The translations under genes and the position numbers were made by a program. The notes under the pieces were generated by a model. That model did not search any database, was not told where the DNA came from, and worked only from the letters and a program-made list of their open reading frames with translations. Shown piece after piece: positions 8,127 to 15,599 of a stretch of DNA of 24,839 nt (the first letter of the stretch is position 1; every line of letters starts with the position of its first letter). Origin of the DNA: Candidatus Woesearchaeota archaeon (GTDB taxonomy: Archaea; Nanobdellota; Nanobdellia; Woesearchaeales; PXDW01); the NCBI GenBank assembly GCA_003564925.1, contig PXDW01000105.1, forward strand, positions 1-24,839, read 5' to 3'.

Positions 8127-9269
8127 ATGGGTGGTAGAAACAGAGAAAAAGACAGAGAAATCTTGTTTGATTATACTTCTGATAGCATAACTCTAGAATA
8201 TGAAAATCGGTTGTTGAAAGAGACTGTTAATCAATTAAGGGAAGAACTTGAAAGATTTAAAACACCTCCATTGATGGTTTGCGATATTCATGATGTGGTA
8301 AACAACAAAGCCATAATAAGGATACCCAATGGAAATAAATTTTTTGTTAATGTCTCCAATAATTGCAAAGAGCTAAAAGCAGGCCATAGTGTTTTGGTTG
8401 ACCAAAAAAATTTAAATGTCGTTGAAAAGATTGAAAAAAATAAGAATTTCAATGTTGAGAAATTTGTAATAATTGAGAAACCAGAGATAGCTTGGGAGTC
8501 TATAGGTGGATTAAACAACCAGATAGAAGACATAAAAGAAGTTATAGAACTGCCGCTAAAAAATCCAAATCTTTTTAAAGAAGTTGGGATTCAGCCTCCT
8601 AAAGGTTTATTGTTATATGGTCCACCCGGAACAGGAAAGACTCTATTGGCAAAAGCTGTTGCCAACTCAACAAACAGTACTTTTATCGAAGTTGTGGCTT
8701 CTGAGCTTGTTCAAAAATTCATCGGAGAAGGTGCGAAATTAGTCAAAGAAATATTTCAGCTTGCTAAAGAAAAAGCCCCTTCTATTATTTATATCGATGA
8801 GCTTGATGCTCTTGCTGCTACAAGAGTTGAAATTGGTACTTCTGGAGAAAGAGAAGTTCAAAGAACTTTTATGCAGTTCTTGGCTGAGATTGATGGTTTT
8901 AAACATCTGGGAAATGTAAAAGTTATAGGTTGCACAAACAGGAAAGACATTTTGGATCCTGCAATACTTAGGCCTGGAAGACTTGATAGATTAATAGAAG
9001 TTCCGCTTCCCGACATAGATGGCATTAAACACATATTCAGGATACATACAAAAAATATGAATCTCGACAAGAAAATAAATCTTGATAAAATTTATAAAAA
9101 TATAGAAGAGCTTTCTGGAGCTGAGATAAAATCTGTTTGCACCGAAGCCGGTTATTTTGCAATAAGAAAAAAGAGAAAAATAATACAAGAAAACGATATA
9201 GTGGATGCTATTAAAAAGGTCAAAAAAGAAGAATCTGGTTCGAAAGATTATACAAAGATGTTTGGTTAG
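8127..9269 (+). CDS. pan: Proteasome-activating nucleotidase (PAN)
   Basis: 380 residues. Order of parts: N-terminal coiled coil (about 20-46), OB domain (about 48-100), AAA+ domain with Walker A GPPGTGKT (165-172), pore loop KFIGEG (197-202), Walker B IYIDELD (221-227), arginine fingers in LRPGRLDR, and the helical C domain. It is the hexameric unfoldase that feeds the archaeal 20S proteasome. The protein ends in Met-Phe-Gly, a Phe variant of the hydrophobic-Tyr-X tail used to dock and open the 20S gate. Proteasome subunits are not in the window. The ATG at 8127 is supported by a TATA-like ATTTATTA at about 8095-8102; it is divergent from the M29 gene. Confidence 0.95.
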   Translation: MGGRNREKDREILFDYTSDSITLEYENRLLKETVNQLREELERFKTPPLMVCDIHDVVNNKAIIRIPNGNKFFVNVSNNCKELKAGHSVLVDQKNLNVVEKIEKNKNFNVEKFVIIEKPEIAWESIGGLNNQIEDIKEVIELPLKNPNLFKEVGIQPPKGLLLYGPPGTGKTLLAKAVANSTNSTFIEVVASELVQKFIGEGAKLVKEIFQLAKEKAPSIIYIDELDALAATRVEIGTSGEREVQRTFMQFLAEIDGFKHLGNVKVIGCTNRKDILDPAILRPGRLDRLIEVPLPDIDGIKHIFRIHTKNMNLDKKINLDKIYKNIEELSGAEIKSVCTEAGYFAIRKKRKIIQENDIVDAIKKVKKEESGSKDYTKMFG

Positions 9270-9303
9270 AATAAAAATATATTATATACATATATTCTCT
9301 ATA

Positions 9304-9309
9304 TTTTTT
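9304..9309 (+). terminator. T tract after PAN
   Basis: Six T's, 35 bases after the PAN stop, in AT-rich sequence before the oppositely oriented sRNA gene. Confidence 0.35.
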
Positions 9310-9323
9310 AATTTGTTATAACC

Positions 9324-9329
9324 AAAAAA
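9324..9329 (-). terminator. T tract downstream of the C/D sRNA
   Basis: On the minus strand this is TTTTTT, about 34 bases past the D box. It is a plausible transcription stop, after which the 3' end would be trimmed to the C/D core. Confidence 0.4.
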
Positions 9330-9357
9330 TTTATTTTAACTTATTGTTTGGTTATGT

Positions 9358-9423
9358 TGCGCTCATAAGTTACTTCCGTTCATCATCCTTGCGTCAGAGG
9401 GTGTTCACTTAATCATCACGCAT
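9358..9423 (-). ncRNA. C/D box guide sRNA (2'-O-methylation guide)
   Basis: On the minus strand the boxes appear in canonical order and spacing: C box GUGAUGA (9419-9413), 15-nt guide UUAAGUGAACACCCU (9412-9398), D' box CUGA (9397-9394), 7-nt spacer, C' box AUGAUGA (9386-9380), 13-nt guide ACGGAAGUAACUU (9379-9367), and a D box position holding AUGA instead of CUGA (9366-9363). A short closing stem (UGC with GCG-side bases) flanks C and D. A TATA element, TTTATATA (minus, 9451-9444), puts transcription start at about 9421, right before the C box. The segment is visibly richer in G+C than its surroundings. By the five-nucleotide rule both guides would direct methylation of a U in targets containing AGGGUGUUCAC and AAGUUACUUCCGU. 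I could not match these to rRNA or tRNA. Confidence 0.8.
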
Positions 9424-9443
9424 ATCGTATGAAAGAATAATAT

Positions 9444-9451
9444 TATATAAA
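9444..9451 (-). promoter_or_regulatory. TATA box of the C/D sRNA gene
   Basis: TTTATATA on the minus strand, centred about 26 bases before the predicted 5' end of the sRNA (about 9421). It lies 40 bases past the trm5 stop, so the sRNA can be transcribed independently of trm5. Confidence 0.6.
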
Positions 9452-9491
9452 TGTTTATGATTTTATCTTGAATATTTTATAATCTTCATAA

Positions 9492-10316
9492 TTACATAAT
9501 CCTTATATCAAAACAAACCCTAAAAGTAAAGGGTGAGTATTGCCCACATTTTACAATATCTATAATTTTTATTGTTTTTGTGTTTATTTTGCATATTTCC
9601 TTTATTTTTTCCCTTATTTGCGGGATATCTTTTTCCTGCAAAAAAATATAGAGATGAATCATAGTTCCTTTTCTTACCGTTTTCAAAGCAACGTCAAGAT
9701 AATTTTCTGATCCTTTGGGTAGGGGCATTATTATTCTGTCAAATACCTTGTAAAGTTTTGGGACTATTTTTCGAACATCACCCTGAAATAGCTCGACATT
9801 TTTAATTTTATTTAATTTTATATTTTCTATAGCATATTTATGAGCTTTTTTATTTAACTCGACTCCACAGATATGAGAAGCATTTGAATTTTTTGCAATC
9901 ACAATTGGGTATGGGGCAACCCCTGAAAACATTACAAGAACATTTTCATTTTTTTTTACCAAATTTGCTATTCTCTTTCTTTCGGTGCTTAATCTAACTG
10001 AGAAATATACTTCCTCAGGATTTAGTTTTATTTGTACGTTGTTTTCTCTATAAATTGTTTCTTTTCTCTTTTCTCCGGCAATAATTTTCAATTTTTGAAT
10101 CCTGAATCTTCCAGAATGGATTCCAGATTTTTTACATACAACTTTTATATTTTTATGGTGATTTATAATCGATTCTCCGATTATCTTTTCTTTTTTTTCT
10201 AGACCTTCGGGAATTTCAATAATAGCTATATCTCCTACTACGTCGTAGCTTGTTTTTAGTAAAGAAAGTTCTTTTTTGTTTAATTTCTTGGTCAAAGTAT
10301 CTTTTAATTTCACCAT
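9492..10316 (-). CDS. trm5: tRNA (guanine-N1)-methyltransferase, Trm5 family
   Basis: 274 residues. It transfers a methyl group from SAM to N1 of G37 in tRNA. Family marks: SYDVVGDIAIIEIP (23-36), the ETIYRENNVQIKLNPEEVYFS segment (87-106), RLSTER (109-114), the SAM-binding MFSGVAPYPI (129-138), GVELN (151-155), and DRIIMPLPKG (193-202) in the NLPxx catalytic position. The length suits the shorter archaeal Trm5 type without a D1 domain or with a reduced one. The ATG follows the fen1 stop by one base, so the two are co-transcribed and probably translationally coupled. Only the exact Trm5 subtype is uncertain. Confidence 0.9.
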   Translation of the reverse strand: MVKLKDTLTKKLNKKELSLLKTSYDVVGDIAIIEIPEGLEKKEKIIGESIINHHKNIKVVCKKSGIHSGRFRIQKLKIIAGEKRKETIYRENNVQIKLNPEEVYFSVRLSTERKRIANLVKKNENVLVMFSGVAPYPIVIAKNSNASHICGVELNKKAHKYAIENIKLNKIKNVELFQGDVRKIVPKLYKVFDRIIMPLPKGSENYLDVALKTVRKGTMIHLYIFLQEKDIPQIREKIKEICKINTKTIKIIDIVKCGQYSPFTFRVCFDIRIM

Positions 10317-10317
10317 T

Positions 10318-11352
10318 TTAAAAAAAATCTTTTAAACCTTTCTGCTCTTTAGATTTTTTGCTTTTTAAAAGTTTTGACAGGTTTTTCTCGACCCTCTCTC
10401 TTGAAAAATCATGCTTGTCGACAAGAATATCCAAAACCTTATTTTCATCAATCTCGTTCCATTCCAAAACATAATCATCAGTAACATTCATATTTTTTAT
10501 CAGATAATAAACCTCGTTCCATTCAAAATTAAAAAAATCATTCCATTTACATTGTTTGAAAAGTGTATCGAAGTCTTTTCCGTGCTGTTTGACAAGTTTC
10601 AATGCGTTCTTTGGCCCTATACCCTTTATTCCGCCTTTGTTGTAATCTGTTCCTACAAGCATCGCTAAAGCAATAAGCTGATCATTATCTATTCCTAAAG
10701 TGTTAAGGTTTTCAGCCAAAACTATCTTTTCGGGTTTTGTAGTGATATATGCTAAACTATCTGATTTTTTTCTTTTTCCAGAGATAGAAAGATTCCTTAT
10801 AAGAATTGGTGAACCAAATAACAAAGAATCTATGTCTTGGCTTACCACACAATAAGCATCATCCTTCCTGACCATATAAGATGCTTGCGCTTCTCCTTCC
10901 GAAGGAGCTTGTACTATCGGCAACCCCAAAGCAGAGATAAGGCCTTTGGCTTCCTCCACCATTTCAGGTGTAAGTATGGAAGTTCTTGAAGCAAACTTTT
11001 TCATATTTTTCAAATCTTCTTTTTCCGCAGCAATTTCATATTTTCTTTGCGCATCCTGCTTTATCGCCTTTCTTCTTTCTCTTTCTTCCTGCTTTAGTTC
11101 CGGGATTTGGCCATCGAAAACAAAAAATAATTTAAGTCCCTTTTCCATAAGGTTCGTTGTTCTGGCAAAAAGACCCACTAAATGACTTGTAATGTTTCCT
11201 TTAGAATCACTTAATAAAGATCCGTCTCTTTGCCTTATTGTAGATAAAAACTGATAAAGCATGTTGAATGCATCTATTGCAATTTTCTTATCTCTAAGTT
11301 CTTCAAAAGATATTTCATCAGATTTCAATAATTCTGTTATTGCGATTCCCAT
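10318..11352 (-). CDS. fen: Flap endonuclease FEN1
   Basis: 344 residues, full length. It cleaves 5' flaps during Okazaki fragment maturation and long-patch repair. Active-site acids are all visible: Asp27 (AIDAFN), Asp80 (VFDG), Glu152 and Glu154 (PSEGEAQ), Asp173 and Asp175 (SQDIDSLLFG), and Asp236 (GTDYNKGG) leading into the H2TH motif GIKGIGPKNAL. The C-terminus QKGLKDFF is a PCNA-interacting (PIP) box. The N-terminal Met-Gly start at 11352 matches the family, where the processed N-terminal Gly is part of the active site. It lies 12 bases after the upstream gene and 1 base before trm5, inside a minus-strand operon. Confidence 0.97.
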   Translation of the reverse strand: MGIAITELLKSDEISFEELRDKKIAIDAFNMLYQFLSTIRQRDGSLLSDSKGNITSHLVGLFARTTNLMEKGLKLFFVFDGQIPELKQEERERRKAIKQDAQRKYEIAAEKEDLKNMKKFASRTSILTPEMVEEAKGLISALGLPIVQAPSEGEAQASYMVRKDDAYCVVSQDIDSLLFGSPILIRNLSISGKRKKSDSLAYITTKPEKIVLAENLNTLGIDNDQLIALAMLVGTDYNKGGIKGIGPKNALKLVKQHGKDFDTLFKQCKWNDFFNFEWNEVYYLIKNMNVTDDYVLEWNEIDENKVLDILVDKHDFSRERVEKNLSKLLKSKKSKEQKGLKDFF

Positions 11353-11364
11353 ATTAAATGCATT

Positions 11365-12306
11365 TTAAATTTTCTTTATTGTTATGTTTTTAAACTGCTC
11401 ATCAAGCATAGATTCGGCTTTTTTAGTTAGCTCGCCTGTTATTAAAAACAAAACTGGAAGTTTTTTTGATTCTGATTGTACATAAACATTGCTCAAATCA
11501 GAGTCGTTAAATTTTTTCTTAGAACGCGCCTTGCAAAAATATCTGGCGAGCCCAATAGATGTTGGCACTTTGACAATAAACTCAGCATCATTTGTTTTCC
11601 TTACAATATTCTGGCTCACTATTTCGATATCGTTCTTCTCAAAAAAATTTTTTACCTTATCGAGGAAAGGGGATTTTTCTTCAATCTGTTCTTGGTTTTC
11701 CTTATTTTTTTCTTCTAAATTTTGCTCTTCCTGTAATTTATTTTGTGTTTCTTGGGTTTGTTGGTTTTTTTCTTTTTCCTCCTCTTTTATATTTTCCCAA
11801 GATCTATTAGAACTGTTTTCAGAGATTTCATTTTCATCTTCCTTTTTTGTTGGTTTTTGTTTCAATATCTCCCTTATCATGCTTTCTGCTTCTTGGTTAT
11901 TTAACAAATACCATTTCCAAAATATCTCTTTTTCATCATTTGTTGTTACTTCCAGGGGTTTTGCAAAGTCCTTTATATTTCTTAAAGCTACCCTTACAAC
12001 GGGCTCAAGTTTTTTATCTTTGAGTATCTTTTTTGCCTTTAGTAATTCGTATGCTTTTTGCTCTTTCTCGTGAAGGTGTTTATAAAGATCTTGTAGTTTA
12101 TATTCTTGCCCTTGAACATAGTAAACCGGACTTCCCCCTATTTTTACATTGGAAATTTTTACATGACCTTTTTTTGATAAGTCGGATAAGGCCGCCCCGA
12201 CTAGAATAGTGTTCCATCCAATTTCTTTTACAATATGTATGGGTAATAAAGGGCCTTTAGATTTTAATATTTGTAGAATCTTTTGATCTTTATCATTATT
12301 TTCCAT
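11365..12306 (-). CDS. Winged-helix protein with degenerate PD-(D/E)xK-like C-terminal domain
   Basis: 313 residues in three parts. An N-terminal winged helix-turn-helix (about 8-66) ends in a wing-like GGSPVYYVQG. A helical segment with FWKWYLLN follows, then a low-complexity Glu/Gln/Asn/Lys linker (about 150-212). The C-terminal alpha/beta domain (213-313) holds NDAEFIVKV, then YFCKARSKKKFND and LPVLFLITG. That resembles the Hjc-type nuclease core (Asp, then ECK), but here the Glu of the E-x-K motif is replaced (FCK), so the domain may bind DNA or RNA without cutting. This fold assignment is inference. It lies between endA and fen1 in the same direction (12-base gap to fen1), suggesting a role in nucleic-acid metabolism. 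Confidence 0.7.
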   Translation of the reverse strand: MENNDKDQKILQILKSKGPLLPIHIVKEIGWNTILVGAALSDLSKKGHVKISNVKIGGSPVYYVQGQEYKLQDLYKHLHEKEQKAYELLKAKKILKDKKLEPVVRVALRNIKDFAKPLEVTTNDEKEIFWKWYLLNNQEAESMIREILKQKPTKKEDENEISENSSNRSWENIKEEEKEKNQQTQETQNKLQEEQNLEEKNKENQEQIEEKSPFLDKVKNFFEKNDIEIVSQNIVRKTNDAEFIVKVPTSIGLARYFCKARSKKKFNDSDLSNVYVQSESKKLPVLFLITGELTKKAESMLDEQFKNITIKKI

Positions 12307-12338
12307 GTTCTTGAATAAAAGAAAGAATTATATAAAGA

Positions 12339-12950
12339 TTATGGTCTTTTCCAAGCGACTTCATAATAGGTAACGTCCGATTCGTCGTCAACAACAGCAA
12401 GCAAAAGCCTTTTTTTTGTTGAATGTGCGACCCTATTTTTGGCTGCAAAATCATGCCATGTCAGAGTATTGCCTTCTGAAACCGGATAAACAATCCATTT
12501 CGCATGGTCTTGTCCTGGCTTTACGCCGCGATCATAAATCCTAAAATCTGCTCCAAATTTTAATGCGGTTTTTATAATATAGCCCCTATTCCTTATATCT
12601 TTGAAAACACAATATCTTATCCAGAAATTTGGCTCTGCTTTTTTTGCAACTTTGAGAAATTTTTCAAATGTTAATGGTTTTCTTTTGTCTATAACTTCTA
12701 TTTTTTTCTTTTCTATTAAGAATAAAGACTCTAATAAAGAAAGTTGAATCTTATTCTCAACAAGTTTTCCGAATCCGCTTTGATTATAAAGATCTCTTGC
12801 AGCATCACTATCTTCTGTAACAACTCTCTCTTCTATCAACTGAGTCTTTATTATCGTTTCAGATGTTTTTTTCTTTTTTTCCTCTGTTTTTTCCTGCTTT
12901 TTTCTAGTTTCAGATGTTTTTTTTCTCTTTTCTGTTTTTTTCTTTGGCAT
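12339..12950 (-). CDS. endA: tRNA-splicing endonuclease
   Basis: 203 residues from the chosen start. It cuts introns from pre-tRNA at bulge-helix-bulge sites. The catalytic triad reads Tyr139 (FRIYDRG), His149 (QDHAKW) and Lys180 (STKKRLLL). The spacings, 10 and 31, are exactly those of the M. jannaschii enzyme (Tyr115, His125, Lys156). The size with one catalytic domain fits the homotetramer type. An extra N-terminal tail (about 1-35) of Lys/Glu/Thr repeats is unusual and may aid RNA binding. A longer frame reaches an ATG at 12983, but a TATA-like element near 12971-12980 lies 25 bases before 12950 and MPKKKTEK begins a plausible protein. Confidence 0.95.
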   Translation of the reverse strand: MPKKKTEKRKKTSETRKKQEKTEEKKKKTSETIIKTQLIEERVVTEDSDAARDLYNQSGFGKLVENKIQLSLLESLFLIEKKKIEVIDKRKPLTFEKFLKVAKKAEPNFWIRYCVFKDIRNRGYIIKTALKFGADFRIYDRGVKPGQDHAKWIVYPVSEGNTLTWHDFAAKNRVAHSTKKRLLLAVVDDESDVTYYEVAWKRP

Positions 12951-13003
12951 AAGATTAAGAAAAAATATCTTATTTAAAAACATTTACTTTTTTAAATAAT
13001 AAA

Positions 13004-13031
13004 TATTTATTTACAATATTGTAAATAAATA
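13004..13031. repeat. 28-bp perfect palindrome, copy 1 (endA/rnz intergenic)
   Basis: The half-site TATTTATTTACAAT is followed directly by its reverse complement. The same 28 bp recur at 16940-16967. This copy lies between the TATA elements of endA (about 12975) and rnz (about 13049), 14 bases upstream of the rnz one, a position where a regulator could influence either promoter. Confidence 0.85.
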
Positions 13032-13073
13032 AAAATCCAAAGAATTATAAAAAATAGAATTTTTTTTAATTTT

Positions 13074-13973
13074 ATGAAACTAACAATATTGGGCACATCT
13101 TGTATGGTTCCAACAAAAGAAAGAAATGTCTCTAGCCATTATTTAGATTATAAAGGAGAAGGGATTTTGTTTGATTGTGGTGAAGGGACTCAAAGACAGA
13201 TGAATATCGGTGGTTTAAACAGGCATAAGATAAAAAAGATTTTTTTAACCCACTGGCATGGGGACCACGTTTCGGGGCTTATTGGTCTTATACAGACCAT
13301 AGGAAATAAAGAAGAAGCCCATGTTCTTGATATCTTTGGACCTAAAGAAACAAAAAAAAGAATTTCGAGTTTGATAGAGAGCTGTGATTTTCAAAAAAAA
13401 GTCGAGATTAAAATAAAAGAAGCGAATCCAAGAGGTCTTGAAAAAATTTATGAGAATAAAGATTATTTTGTTGAGGTTATAAATTTATACCATTCTATAC
13501 CAACAATAGGTTATAGGTTTGTTGAGAAAGATAAGATAAAAATTAGAATATCAAAACTGAAAAGAGAAGGGGTTAAAGAGGGTCCCCATATAAAAAGATT
13601 ACAAGAGGGGAAAGATATGATTTATAAAGGAAAAACATACAAAAATAAAGACTATACATCGGTAATAAAAGGAAAAATATTTTCTTATGTGCCTGATACT
13701 GCCTATGGCCCAAATTGCGTAAAAATAGCTGAGAATGCTGATATTTTATTATGTGAATCTACTTTTGCACATAGCCTGTCAGAAAAAGCGAAAGAAACCA
13801 AACATATAACTTCAAGAGAGGCTGCACAAATAGCTTCTCAGGCAAATGCAAAAAAATTGATTTTGACACATTTTTCACAAAGATATACTGAAATAAAAGA
13901 GGTTTTAGATGATGCTAAAGATATCTTCCCCAATACAGAAGCAGGATTTGATTTTATGAAAGTAGTTTTCTGA
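13074..13973 (+). CDS. rnz: Ribonuclease Z
   Basis: 299 residues. This beta-lactamase-fold zinc enzyme removes 3' trailers from pre-tRNA. The zinc motif is THWHGDHVSGL with His60, His62, Asp64 and His65. Further ligands are His140 (NLYHSIPT), Asp208 (YVPDTAYG) and His266 (ILTHFSQRY), with the partner TKHITSREAA (His244). The exosite region sits around 160-195. The N-terminal GTSCMVPTKERNVSSHY and FDCGEGTQRQM are typical of the short (dimeric) form. ATG at 13074 with TATA-like TTATAAAAA (13045-13053) about 25 bases upstream, hence leaderless. Divergent from endA, so two tRNA-processing nucleases share one intergenic region. Confidence 0.96.
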   Translation: MKLTILGTSCMVPTKERNVSSHYLDYKGEGILFDCGEGTQRQMNIGGLNRHKIKKIFLTHWHGDHVSGLIGLIQTIGNKEEAHVLDIFGPKETKKRISSLIESCDFQKKVEIKIKEANPRGLEKIYENKDYFVEVINLYHSIPTIGYRFVEKDKIKIRISKLKREGVKEGPHIKRLQEGKDMIYKGKTYKNKDYTSVIKGKIFSYVPDTAYGPNCVKIAENADILLCESTFAHSLSEKAKETKHITSREAAQIASQANAKKLILTHFSQRYTEIKEVLDDAKDIFPNTEAGFDFMKVVF

Positions 13974-13979
13974 TTGTTA

Positions 13980-13997
13980 TTTTTTATTTATTTTTTT
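13980..13997 (+). terminator. T-rich terminator of rnz overlapping the histone 3' end
   Basis: T tracts broken by single A's start 7 bases after the rnz stop and run into the end of the convergent histone gene, whose last Lys codons supply the A's on its own strand. Confidence 0.4.
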
Positions 13998-14197
13998 GCT
14001 GCCAGTTTTATATCCTCTGGTTTTATAGTCTTTCTCTTTGCGTGAATAGAAAATTTTATTGCGGCTTCTGCTATTTCCTCTGCTTTTTCCTCTAAAACAA
14101 ACTTTAATGCCTCTTTTGCTTTATCAGAAACTCTCTCAGCACCAGACTTTTTAAGAATTTTTTCCATTGCTGCCAAAGGAAGTGTTTTTTTCTGCAT
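13988..14197 (-). CDS. Archaeal histone (HMf-like)
   Basis: 69 residues, one histone fold: alpha1 LPLAAMEKILKKSG, loop AERVSDKA, long alpha2 (about 25-52), loop HAKRKTIK with the Arg-Lys-Thr DNA-contact trio, and alpha3 PEDIKLAAKK. It forms dimers and longer stacks that wrap DNA. There is no tail or extra domain. Start ATG 14197 has a TATA element (minus GCTTTATATTA, around 14221-14231) about 27 bases upstream. Only one histone gene is seen in the window. Confidence 0.96.
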   Translation of the reverse strand: MQKKTLPLAAMEKILKKSGAERVSDKAKEALKFVLEEKAEEIAEAAIKFSIHAKRKTIKPEDIKLAAKK

Positions 14198-14275
14198 TTA
14201 TTATAATAAGATCTCTTATAATATAAAGCTTTTGATAAAAAAAGATTTATAAATCTCAGCAGAATATTATAAAAG

Positions 14276-14659
14276 ATGTCTAGAAAATCAAAGGGTATAA
14301 ATGCGGAGAGGGATTTGATACATAAATTTTGGGCAGCTGGCTGGTGTGCTGTTAGAATTGCGGGCTCTGGATCAATGAAATATCCATCATCAGATATTTT
14401 GGCAACAAATAAATTAAGAAAGCTTGCAATTGAATGTAAAACATCAAAAGAAAAAAAGAAATATTTTTTAAAAGAAGAAGTAAAACAATTAAAAGAATTC
14501 TCTGACTTTTTTTCTGCAGAGCCTTGGATAGCTATAAAATTTGAGAGGGAACCTTGGTTTTTTATTAATTTGGAAGATATGGAAAAAACAAGAATGGGTT
14601 TTCTAGTTTCTTTAGAAATTGCAAGAATAAAAGGTCTTTTATTGGAAGAAATTATTTAA
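14276..14659 (+). CDS. hjc: Holliday junction resolvase Hjc
   Basis: 127 residues. It cuts four-way DNA junctions as a dimer. The PD-(D/E)xK active site is complete: Glu11 (KGINAERDL), Ser32 region of AGSGSMKYPSSD with Asp40, and Glu53-x-Lys55 in AIECKTSK. The C-terminal half (about 63-127) holds the dimer surface. TATA TTTATAAATC (14244-14253) lies about 27 bases before the ATG, hence a leaderless mRNA. Divergent from the histone gene across a 78-base gap. Confidence 0.95.
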   Translation: MSRKSKGINAERDLIHKFWAAGWCAVRIAGSGSMKYPSSDILATNKLRKLAIECKTSKEKKKYFLKEEVKQLKEFSDFFSAEPWIAIKFEREPWFFINLEDMEKTRMGFLVSLEIARIKGLLLEEII

Positions 14660-14676
14660 TTTTATAAATTATAATT

Positions 14677-15582
14677 TTATAGATTATTTAGTTTTTTATT
14701 GAATATTTCAGGGTATGTTCTGGTAATTTCATCAATAAAGATATAAGGAGTGTATATTCCTATTTCTGAGATTATTCCAGATATTAATTCAGGTTTTATT
14801 ATTTCAAAAGCATAATTTATTATATTTACATTTTTTGGAGCATTTTTCCAAATTTCTTCTTTGTTTCTTTTCTCAATTTCTTCATCAAAACCAAATGTTG
14901 TTTGTGGATTATATTTCCAAGAATTTGTACAGATATACAAAGGAACATCAAAATTTTTTGCAACTTCTGCTGCAAGCTCACTTCCTATTTTATTAATTAC
15001 CTTAGCTTCACAGCTTATAGAGTCAGCTCCAAGTAAAACAATATCTGATTCTTTTATAGCCATCCTCATTCCAGAATCAATAAAATAATTTATATTTATT
15101 CCTTCTTCAGCAAGTTCTTTTGCTGTTGTCTTTCCCTGAAGCAAAGGTCTTGTTTCTGTATTGTAAACTTCAAATTTTTTTCCTTGTTTTTTTGCTTTTT
15201 TAATTATATCTATGACTGTTGAAGAATGGCAGTGGGTGTATACAACCATCCCCGATTTTATTTTGTTTGCTCCTATTTCAGCTATTGACTTTTTAGAATT
15301 TTTAAAAAAATCTAACATAAAGTCAATTTTTTCATTAATTTGTTCTTTTAAATTTCCACCATGAAGATTATCAAATAAATAATTTAATGAATTTCTTAGG
15401 CATGGTTCTGTAGGTCTTGCTTGAATTAATTTTTTTTTTATTATCTTTGAATCATTTATTAAATTTTCATCTTTTAATTTATTAAATTCGGATTTGAAAA
15501 CATTCAGAGAAAAAACTGCTACATTTTCAGCCCCTTGTATTTTGACGGATTTTATGCTTTTAATAGCTTCATCTAATTCCAT
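14677..15582 (-). CDS. Ribose-1,5-bisphosphate isomerase (archaeal eIF2B-related)
   Basis: 301 residues. It converts ribose 1,5-bisphosphate to ribulose 1,5-bisphosphate in the archaeal AMP (nucleotide salvage) pathway that feeds form III RuBisCO. The subfamily-specific IQGAEN (15-20) and RPTEPCLRN (56-64) are present. Cys118 (THCHSS) and Asp187 (LLGADSI) stand 69 residues apart, the same spacing as the catalytic Cys133 and Asp202 of the Thermococcus enzyme. These features separate it from methylthioribose-1-phosphate isomerase and the true eIF2B regulatory subunits, though misassignment within the superfamily is possible. It lies 17 bases after the small membrane-protein gene and probably shares its promoter. 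RuBisCO and AMP phosphorylase are not in the window. Confidence 0.88.
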   Translation of the reverse strand: MELDEAIKSIKSVKIQGAENVAVFSLNVFKSEFNKLKDENLINDSKIIKKKLIQARPTEPCLRNSLNYLFDNLHGGNLKEQINEKIDFMLDFFKNSKKSIAEIGANKIKSGMVVYTHCHSSTVIDIIKKAKKQGKKFEVYNTETRPLLQGKTTAKELAEEGININYFIDSGMRMAIKESDIVLLGADSISCEAKVINKIGSELAAEVAKNFDVPLYICTNSWKYNPQTTFGFDEEIEKRNKEEIWKNAPKNVNIINYAFEIIKPELISGIISEIGIYTPYIFIDEITRTYPEIFNKKLNNL

Positions 15583-15599
15583 TTTAGATTAAGAAAAAA

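Noticed and set aside
11489..12073. 194-codon open frame on the plus strand
   Set aside because: It is antisense to the Lys/Glu-rich linker gene and translates to Phe/Ser-rich low complexity with no start signals: a shadow frame.
13034..13053. Third ORB-like element upstream of rnz (TCCAAAG...)
   Set aside because: Only the first seven bases match; there is no G-string, and the rest is the rnz TATA region.
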